DNA from: Vibrio sp. SS-MA-C1-2
Lineage (GTDB): Bacteria; Pseudomonadota; Gammaproteobacteria; Enterobacterales; Vibrionaceae
Reading direction: 5' to 3'
Assembly (NCBI RefSeq): GCF_021513135.1
Contig: NZ_CP090981.1
Span: forward strand, 2,418,001-2,482,000
Length of the DNA: 64,000 nucleotides
Of the stretch, positions 45,953 through 51,888 are shown piece after piece (the stretch's first letter is position 1; every line of letters starts with the position of its first letter). A program made the position numbers and the translations under genes. The notes under the pieces were generated by a model, which ran no database searches, was not told the DNA's origin, and saw only the letters and a program-made list of their open reading frames with translations.

Positions 45953-46369
45953 TTATCGTTGTGACTCTTTATTAGCAATGATATAAAGTATAGCTTGAGC
46001 ACCTAAATAATAAATAAAGCTAGCCTTGCTTGAAAAGTCGTTCGCGAAGCTGGTACCCATTGCCATAACTGCTAATGCAACCATACCAACTGAAATTGCA
46101 GCTTTAATATAAATAGCGTTATTCTCACCAATAAATTCAAGTTTTATAATACTTATAATTATCAATACTAAAACTAATAATTCTAAAATACCGATAATGA
46201 ACCAACCTAAACTTGTCATTGAAGCTAATGGTGAATTTCCTAACATGTCTGTTAACCATTGGGGTGCGCCGGAAAACTTCTCAAATGCAGTCCAAAATAG
46301 TGCTACTTGCGCAATATATAAGCTAATAAAAACTGCGCTTTTTGTTAGTGTTTTAATTAAGTTGTCCAT
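45953..46369 (-). CDS. Small four-helix integral membrane protein (DoxX-like)
   Basis: The 138-residue protein has four hydrophobic helices (about 10-28, 53-75, 88-106, 115-132) separated by short polar loops. An ALFWTAFEKFSGAPQWLTDML segment follows helix 1, resembling DoxX/DUF-type small membrane proteins that lack assigned function. Start ATG has AAGAGAATATA upstream. It lies within the bounds of a decayed IS element and is not obviously part of the sulfoquinovose pathway. Confidence 0.6.
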   Translation of the reverse strand: MDNLIKTLTKSAVFISLYIAQVALFWTAFEKFSGAPQWLTDMLGNSPLASMTSLGWFIIGILELLVLVLIIISIIKLEFIGENNAIYIKAAISVGMVALAVMAMGTSFANDFSSKASFIYYLGAQAILYIIANKESQR

Positions 46370-46929
46370 TATATTCTCTTAGTTATATTTTGAAATTAAC
46401 TCTTTATGTATTGAGTAATTAGATTAAATATTGCTTAAATATCAATCATAATTAAGTAAGTAGATAAAAGTATCTAAGCATGGATTATAGCATTTTATAA
46501 ATAATTTTTTGTGATAGTTATCATACCATTATGGATATTTTTATTGTTATTATCAGATAAAGTTGGCTGATTAACTAAATCTCAACGAGTAACTTAATCG
46601 CTATAGTTCTACTTTATAGATAACGAGGGCGATCGAACAAGTTAAATTAATATTAAATCCTGATTTTATTAATCTAATATTGTTCATATTTGAATGATCT
46701 CCATCTAAAATCGCTCATTATTTGAGAACTTATACTAAGGTTAATACAGGTATATTTTTGTGTATCAACAAATCACACGCTTTTTTATAAAAAACCACTC
46801 ATGCGGTTGCCCTGAAAACCTTATACCTTCAAATAACTGGAGAATATTTTGTGAATTTGAACGACCAAATTAGTGCCAACTTTAACCAGACTTAAACATA
46901 ATCAACTCATGTGTCATTTTAAATAAATA
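46370..46929. other. Intergenic region, no gene seen
   Basis: 560 bp of strongly AT-rich sequence between the DoxX-like gene start and the lone dhaL stop. Apart from the presumed right end of the IS remnant (46807-46814) and an ERIC-end-like scrap (TATACCTTCAAATAACTGGAG near 46824) nothing was recognised. Confidence 0.55.
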
Positions 46930-47559
46930 TTAAACCAACGCTTTATTTAATGATAAAAATAGAATGTTTGCAGAGGTTGCCCCTGGATCTTGAAAACCAA
47001 CACTACGTTTACCTAAATAACTTGCACGTCCTTTCTTTGCTATCATTTCAATTGTATTCATCGCTTTAACATCTGCCTGAACAACCATATTTTGCATGAC
47101 TTGATGAGCTGACATTCCACTCTGAATATCAGTCAATGTTCCCGTCACCACCGGCGTTAAAACATCACACATGGTTTTATCTCCAAGGTTTGCTTTCCCT
47201 CTTTGTACAACCCCTTCACACCCCTGATTTAAACCATTAAATAACTCTTCTAATGAAAAAGTATCTCTATTGCCAATATAATTTGATAATTGATTAAAGA
47301 AAGTACCATAAAGACATCCGCTTGCACCACCAACACTATTATATAAAAGCTGACCTATATTTTTTAATAACGTATTTGTATTCTGATTTGATAAAAGTTC
47401 TACTTCAGTTTTTATTCGTAAAGCCCCACGAGACATATTTGTGCCGTGGTCACCATCACCAATATCTCGGTCAAGTGCATTAAGGTTGTCTTTATTATCA
47501 ATAATATTGTCGACAAAAATCAACAACCAATTAACGATATTATCTTTTGTTATTATCAT
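46930..47559 (-). CDS. Second, stand-alone DhaL-like protein
   Basis: The 209-residue homologue of the DHA-kinase ADP-binding subunit has LDRDIGDGDHGTNMSRG (about 30-46, all Mg-binding Asp retained). GGASGCLYGTFFNQL, KTMCDVLTPVV and KKGRASYLGKRSVGFQDPGATSANI also fit. It is clearly diverged from the DhaL at 40.9 kb (for example SGCLYG against SGPLYG). No DhaK or DhaM gene adjoins it. The start at 47559 (MIITKDNIVNWLL) aligns with other DhaL proteins; upstream TTG/ATG codons exist. It lies downstream of yihS on the same strand but behind a terminator. It may be an alternative kinase subunit or a DhaR co-activator. Confidence 0.85.
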   Translation of the reverse strand: MIITKDNIVNWLLIFVDNIIDNKDNLNALDRDIGDGDHGTNMSRGALRIKTEVELLSNQNTNTLLKNIGQLLYNSVGGASGCLYGTFFNQLSNYIGNRDTFSLEELFNGLNQGCEGVVQRGKANLGDKTMCDVLTPVVTGTLTDIQSGMSAHQVMQNMVVQADVKAMNTIEMIAKKGRASYLGKRSVGFQDPGATSANILFLSLNKALV

Positions 47560-47700
47560 TATGACATTTACCATCAAAAAATGAATTCAATCTATTTAAA
47601 CTCTTCTAGCTTAAAATTACCAGAATATAAATGCTCTTTATTAAGGTATTCTCAATATAAGTTATCTTAGATCAAGTAATCAAAACTAAATTTTTCAAAC

Positions 47701-47732
47701 AAAAAAAGGGATCGAATTTAATCAGATCCCTT
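47701..47732 (-). terminator. Rho-independent terminator after yihS
   Basis: AAGGGATC pairs with GATCCCTT around an 11-base loop; on the minus strand it is followed by seven T residues. It lies about 20 bp beyond the yihS stop and would separate yihS from the downstream lone dhaL. Confidence 0.9.
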
Positions 47733-47752
47733 CTTTAATTTACAAACTAATA

Positions 47753-49003
47753 TTAATTCGTTGTGGTATCTAGTAAGCCACTCGCCAACGCAGGTGCAAG
47801 TCCAGGAGTTAGCGGTAAACGAGGAATAACTAAACAGTGCATGAGGTGGTAGATATCCTGCTTACCATCCCATACCTTGCTTGTTCCCGCTTGGTTATTT
47901 GCATCAAGCTCTTGCCACCAAGAACAACCTTCATAGTCAATTAAGTAAGTACGGCAGTAATCCCACCAAGTACGGTAATACTCTTCATACTTCTTATCAC
48001 CGGTAACCGTAAATAACGCATAAGCAGTACCAATCGCTTCTACTGGTGCCCAACGAATACGCTCACGTACAACAGGCTGACCATCCCAATCGACAGAGTA
48101 AACAAAACCAGGTGCGCCATCAACAGACCATGCATCACGTACCGTCGCATCAAATAGACCAATCGCATCTTCAAGTAACCATGCTGGCGTTTCTGCACCA
48201 ATTGACGTTAGTGTTTCACGTAGGTGACAGATCAGACGCGCCCACTCGATCCAGTGACCGGGTGTACCGCCGTATGCACGGAAATGGCTCGCTGGTGTCT
48301 CTTTATTATAATCGGGTAATGTATTCCAATCTGCATCAAAATGTTCGTTAACGCGGTAGTTAAGACCTTTTGCTGTTTTATGGATCATGAAGTCAGTGAT
48401 ATGCAACGCACGATCTAACCATTTTTTATCTTTCGTCACATCATAAACGATAAGGAATGCTTCAACTGAGTGCATGGCTGCGTTGCCGCCACGGTAGTCT
48501 TCTGTTTCTGAGAATGTTTCATCCCAAGACTCGTAACACATCTGCTTTTCTGCATCCCAGAAGTGATTCTCATAAACATTGATTGCTTCATCTAATAAAG
48601 CTTGAGCACGTGGGTGACCCGTCGTGACCGCACTTGCCGCACCAAGAAGCGCAAAACAGTGTTGGTAACCTTGCTTAGAAGCATCGATAATGCCTTCGCC
48701 TTCATTATCGATAGTCGCATACCAACCACCATGTTTATTATCTTTTAGTGGACCTTCTAATGCAGCAATACCATGCTCTACAAGATCATAAGCACCAGGG
48801 CGTCCCATTAATGCGGCTAAAGAGTAACAATGCAGCATACGTGCCGTGATCCAAAGACGAGTTCCCATCTCTTCACGTACATTGCCATTGTTACCAATCC
48901 AACCGAAACCATTAGGAACAACAGAATTACGGCCAAATTCAAAAATACGGTCTGTTTCAACATCTAGCCAAGCGTTATGAGATTTGGTATTGATCCACTT
49001 CAT
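47753..49003 (-). CDS. yihS: Sulfoquinovose isomerase YihS
   Basis: YihS is an AGE-superfamily aldose-ketose isomerase that converts sulfoquinovose to sulfofructose. The 416-residue protein is strikingly similar to E. coli YihS along its whole length: [13 protein letters not shown] at the start, [31 protein letters not shown] and [45 protein letters not shown]-type sequence and [25 protein letters not shown] (with the catalytic His) complete the match. The start is the ATG at 49003 with AGGAA upstream, matching the E. coli N-terminus and discarding 32 spurious upstream residues. It follows the aldolase gene and precedes a terminator. Confidence 0.95.
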   Translation of the reverse strand: MKWINTKSHNAWLDVETDRIFEFGRNSVVPNGFGWIGNNGNVREEMGTRLWITARMLHCYSLAALMGRPGAYDLVEHGIAALEGPLKDNKHGGWYATIDNEGEGIIDASKQGYQHCFALLGAASAVTTGHPRAQALLDEAINVYENHFWDAEKQMCYESWDETFSETEDYRGGNAAMHSVEAFLIVYDVTKDKKWLDRALHITDFMIHKTAKGLNYRVNEHFDADWNTLPDYNKETPASHFRAYGGTPGHWIEWARLICHLRETLTSIGAETPAWLLEDAIGLFDATVRDAWSVDGAPGFVYSVDWDGQPVVRERIRWAPVEAIGTAYALFTVTGDKKYEEYYRTWWDYCRTYLIDYEGCSWWQELDANNQAGTSKVWDGKQDIYHLMHCLVIPRLPLTPGLAPALASGLLDTTTN

Positions 49004-49184
49004 AGATAAGTTCCTATTTTTATTAGGTATCAAGTCACTTAAAAAGTCATTAAATAGGACATGCTCTTTTATTAAAAAATTAAAGAAATAAAAAGTCATG
49101 CTGTATTTAATATTAAAAACTATGTCACTTGATGAATGATTAAAAATTTAAAAAGAGAGTTAAATAAAAATTAAGTTGAAATAT

Positions 49185-49217
49185 AAAGCCCCAATTCAGA
49201 ATATTTTCAGGAGCTTT
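49185..49217 (-). terminator. Hairpin between aldolase gene and yihS
   Basis: AAAGCCCC pairs with GGAGCTTT (one mismatch) around a 17-base loop, followed by AT-rich sequence on the minus strand. It is an attenuator-like element rather than a strong terminator; yihS may be expressed by read-through. Confidence 0.5.
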
Positions 49218-49234
49218 ATATTAAAATTAAAAGA

Positions 49235-50095
49235 TTAAGCTTTATCAGAAGAACCAAATAAACGAATCTTCTCTTTCACTGTTTCTTTCATTGTTTCTAG
49301 ACCAGCACCTAAAGAGTCAGCAAGAACAAAATCTTCTGAATTTTCAGCCCAATGAGCTTGAACACCATGGGTGAAAGCTTGACGTAATTCAGTATCAACA
49401 TTGATTTTCGCCACACCACACGTTACAGCTTCCATGATTTGATCATCAGGAACACCTGAACCGCCATGTAAAACGATTGGTTTTTTAACTGCTTCACGGA
49501 TCTCTTTTAAACGTTGAAAGTTTAATTGAGGCGTTGTTTTATATACGCCATGTGCTGTACCAATAGATACCGCTAGATAGTCAACAGTCGTACGGTTAGA
49601 GAAGTCCAGTGCTTCTTCTACTGTTGTAATCATTGCATCAGCTTCATCAACGGTGATGTCATCTTCAGTTCCACCAATTTTACCAATTTCGCCTTCACAA
49701 CCAATTTCTAGTGCATGTGCAACATCACACACGGTTCTGGTGATTTTTACATTTTCATCAAAAGGAAGACCTGAACCATCAAACATAACTGAATCAAAGC
49801 CAGCTCGTACTGCTTCCATTGTTTGGTCAAAATTACGGCTATGATCAAGATGAATACATACAGGCACCGTGATATTTTCTTGAGCCATGAAAGTATCAAT
49901 CATATCTTTCATTGGTTTCAAACCCATAGTTTGAATAACTTTTTGCCCAACTTGAATCATAATTGGAGAATTTTCCGCTTGCCCAGCAAGAAGAATGGCT
50001 TTAATAGACTCAGCATTATGTGCACTAAATGCGCCAATAGCATAGTTATTAGTCCATGCTGTTTGAATCATTGTCTTACCAGAAACGTATGGCAT
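49235..50095 (-). CDS. Class II (zinc) ketose-bisphosphate-type aldolase of the sulfoquinovose cluster
   Basis: The 286-residue aldolase is related to FbaA/KbaY/GatY. It has catalytic Asp84 and zinc-ligand His85 (CIHLDHS), the acidic loop CEGEIGKIGGTEDDI, zinc His in GTAHGVY and VLHGGSGVP. The phosphate-binding KINVDTELRQAF is present. In this setting it probably cleaves sulfofructose 1-phosphate, or conceivably free sulfofructose, to a DHA(P) half and sulfolactaldehyde. It replaces the class I YihT of E. coli. The retained GGSG and NVDT phosphate contacts favour a phosphorylated substrate. Start ATG follows AAAGGAATAAACCA. It is first of the aldolase-yihS unit, with a GACAAAA-type motif upstream. 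Confidence 0.85.
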   Translation of the reverse strand: MPYVSGKTMIQTAWTNNYAIGAFSAHNAESIKAILLAGQAENSPIMIQVGQKVIQTMGLKPMKDMIDTFMAQENITVPVCIHLDHSRNFDQTMEAVRAGFDSVMFDGSGLPFDENVKITRTVCDVAHALEIGCEGEIGKIGGTEDDITVDEADAMITTVEEALDFSNRTTVDYLAVSIGTAHGVYKTTPQLNFQRLKEIREAVKKPIVLHGGSGVPDDQIMEAVTCGVAKINVDTELRQAFTHGVQAHWAENSEDFVLADSLGAGLETMKETVKEKIRLFGSSDKA

Positions 50096-50166
50096 TGGTT
50101 TATTCCTTTCTAAATTAAATAACTAACTTGTCGATATGTGTAAATTATACAACACCAGATGCTCAC

Positions 50167-50182
50167 TTCTGTCGGTTTTGTC
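50167..50182 (-). promoter_or_regulatory. Shared operator-like direct repeat, aldolase-yihS promoter
   Basis: On the minus strand GACAAAA-CC-GACAGAA. It lies about 70 bp upstream of the aldolase start. The same arrangement occurs at 54612-54625 and 62993-63009, upstream of the other sulfoquinovose transcription units. It overlaps TGTCACATAAT (50179-50189), which recurs near yihU. Confidence 0.55.
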
Positions 50183-50362
50183 ACATAATCATAAATAATA
50201 TCTAAATTAATCACATAGAAGTTATAAAAAGCACCAAAACAACTCTAAAGTGGACAAAAAACATTCAAAGTGGCATTGTTAAAATATGAAAAAAAAGAGA
50301 CTTAACAAACTAGAAACTTAACGACTCATTAACTCTTTATTTCTTGCAATGTATTTGCAATA

Positions 50363-50478
50363 TATACCCCAAGTAATTGGCGTTGCTAGTAGGCGGCAAG
50401 TGAGTGAGGCCCTATGAGTATAGGCGCTCTATATGATTGGGACGAATGAGCACAGCCAACAACCTAGCAACGGGTATA
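50363..50478 (+). repeat. ERIC/IRU element 1 of triple array (3'-shortened)
   Basis: 116 bp, TATACCCCAAGTAATTGG to CTAGCAACGGGTATA; it lacks the usual TTCAAGTATGAA before the terminal GGGTATA. The centre is intact. Confidence 0.92.
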
Positions 50479-50605
50479 TATACCCAAAGTAATTGGAGTG
50501 GATAGTAGGCGGCAAGTGAATGAGGCGCCATGAGTATAGGTTTTCTATATGATTGAGGGGAACGAGCGACGCCAACGACCTAGCAGCTTCAAGTAAGAAG
50601 ATATA
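50479..50605 (+). repeat. ERIC/IRU element 2 of triple array
   Basis: 127 bp, TATACCCAAAGTAATTGG to AAGTAAGAAGATATA. It abuts element 1, sharing the TATATA junction, and is the most diverged of the three (GTGGATAGTAGGCGG, TGAGGGGAACGAGCG). Confidence 0.9.
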
Positions 50606-50629
50606 TTAATTCTGATTAACATATCTTCT

Positions 50630-50757
50630 TATACCTAAAATAATTGGCGTTGCTAGTAGGCGGCAAGCAAGTGAGGCCTCATGAACATAGGTGTACTCTA
50701 TGATTGGGGCGAGCGAGTGTAGCCAACAACCTAGCGACTTCAAGTATGACGGGGATA
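50630..50757 (+). repeat. ERIC/IRU element 3 of triple array
   Basis: 128 bp, TATACCTAAAATAATTGG to GTATGACGGGGATA; intact centre. It ends 5 bp before the stop codon of the activase gene. Confidence 0.93.
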
Positions 50758-50762
50758 TATTA

Positions 50763-51728
50763 TTAAGCTGGTTCAGGGTTTCTATTCATTTTAGTACCAA
50801 CCGTACAATGAATCCCTCGACGATTAAAATAATCCGCAATAGCATTAACACGATCTTGGAACTCATGACGGTCGAACTCAAGATCTTTCATCTTATAAGG
50901 TAAACCAAGAGAACGATACTTCTCTTCCCCTAATCGCATAAAACTCAGTAATTGTAAGACTTTGACTCGCCCTTTTAGCTCAGTTTCAATAAAGTCAGCC
51001 GTAGCCTGAATATTCTCATCATCATCATTAATATTTGGAATGACCGGAATACGAAGAATAAGATCTTTATTTGATAGTGCAACTTGCTTAATATTTTTTA
51101 AAATCTTCCGATTATCGACACCGGTATATTTTTTATGCGCATGGCTATCCATTAATTTAATATCAGAAATAAACAGATCAGTATAAGGAAGTACCTTTTC
51201 AATTCGATTCCAATTGGCATAAAAACTAGATTCTAAACACGTGTGAATTCCTTCCTTGTTACACTTATCAAAAAGAGTAGCAACAAAGTGGCTCTGTAGT
51301 AGTGGCTCACCTCCAGAGACCGTCACTCCGCCTCCTGATCTCTCATAAAAGCCTTTATCTTTTAAAATAAGTGCCATGCATTCATCGACAGTCATCTCTT
51401 CGCCCCACTGTTTTATTGCATCAGAGGGACATTCATCCACACAATTTAGGCAATTGCTGCATTGAGAGTAATCAATTTCTTTAAGCATACTATCGGAGTA
51501 GATTAACATATTGCTATCTGGGCAAATCTCTTTACATGAGCCACAGTTATCAACAGCAATACAATTACTATGGTACACCCCAACCTCAATTTTTCTCTTG
51601 AAGCTTTCAGGATTCCCACACCAATCACAGCGTAAAGGGCATCCTTTTAAAAATAACTCAGTGCGAATACCGGGACCATCATCCAATGTAAATCGTTGAA
51701 CGTTAAATATAGTTCCTAGTTCTGACAT
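50763..51728 (-). CDS. Glycyl radical enzyme activating enzyme (radical SAM)
   Basis: This enzyme uses SAM and a reduced 4Fe-4S cluster to install the glycyl radical on the partner enzyme. The 321-residue protein has the radical SAM CX3CX2C motif (Cys30, Cys34, Cys37 in KGCPLRCDWC) and an inserted ferredoxin domain with two 4Fe-4S motifs (CGSCKEICP; CSNCLNCVDECP, about 62-105). It also has the SAM-binding GGGVTVSGGEPLLQ and the ISDIKLMD strand. The inserted ferredoxin domain is typical for activases of glycerol/diol dehydratases and C-S lyases but not of PFL. It lies downstream of the glycyl radical enzyme gene on the same strand. Confidence 0.93.
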   Translation of the reverse strand: MSELGTIFNVQRFTLDDGPGIRTELFLKGCPLRCDWCGNPESFKRKIEVGVYHSNCIAVDNCGSCKEICPDSNMLIYSDSMLKEIDYSQCSNCLNCVDECPSDAIKQWGEEMTVDECMALILKDKGFYERSGGGVTVSGGEPLLQSHFVATLFDKCNKEGIHTCLESSFYANWNRIEKVLPYTDLFISDIKLMDSHAHKKYTGVDNRKILKNIKQVALSNKDLILRIPVIPNINDDDENIQATADFIETELKGRVKVLQLLSFMRLGEEKYRSLGLPYKMKDLEFDRHEFQDRVNAIADYFNRRGIHCTVGTKMNRNPEPA

Positions 51729-51800
51729 AAATAGTTTCTACTGTAATAACTCTCCAAGCCTTAAGTTACTTGATAATTTAAGACTTGGAGGAAGGTAAGA

Positions 51801-51882
51801 TATACCTAAAATAATTGGCGTTGCGAGTAGGCGGAAAATGAGTGCAGCCAACAACCTAGCAACGTCAAGTATGATGGGTATA
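51801..51882 (+). repeat. ERIC/IRU element, internally deleted
   Basis: 82 bp, TATACCTAAAATAATTGG to GTATGATGGGTATA. It separates the glycyl radical enzyme gene from its activase gene, so it will be transcribed in the message if the two are co-expressed. Confidence 0.92.
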
Positions 51883-51888
51883 AAGTAA

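Larger units (their letters stand above)
45311..46814. mobile_element. Remnant of an ISAs1-type insertion sequence, possibly carrying a later-acquired gene
   Basis: CAGGGCAA at 45311-45318 and its inverse TTGCCCTG at 46807-46814 form a terminal inverted repeat (10 bases with flanking TT/AA). Inside the left end lies a decayed ISAs1-type transposase (45408-45862). The remainder holds an unrelated small membrane-protein gene and about 430 bp of AT-rich sequence, so the element is no longer functional. No clear target duplication was found, and the right boundary is tentative. Confidence 0.45.
50096..50762. other. Promoter region of the aldolase-yihS operon plus triple ERIC array
   Basis: 667 bp. 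The first 170 bp beyond the aldolase start hold the shared direct-repeat motif (50167-50182) and a second half-like AAGTGGACAAAAAAC (50248-50262). From 50363 to 50757 three ERIC elements stand in direct orientation, ending at the stop of the activase gene. No other gene is seen. Confidence 0.75.

Noticed and set aside
47559-47670. Plus-strand frame over the lone dhaL start
   Set aside because: Asn/Ser/Tyr-rich translation of promoter DNA with no ribosome binding site; considered a shadow.
50363-50757. Triple ERIC array considered as a CRISPR or attachment site
   Set aside because: The units are about 127 bp with ERIC termini and no spacers, and there is no integrase gene in the window.
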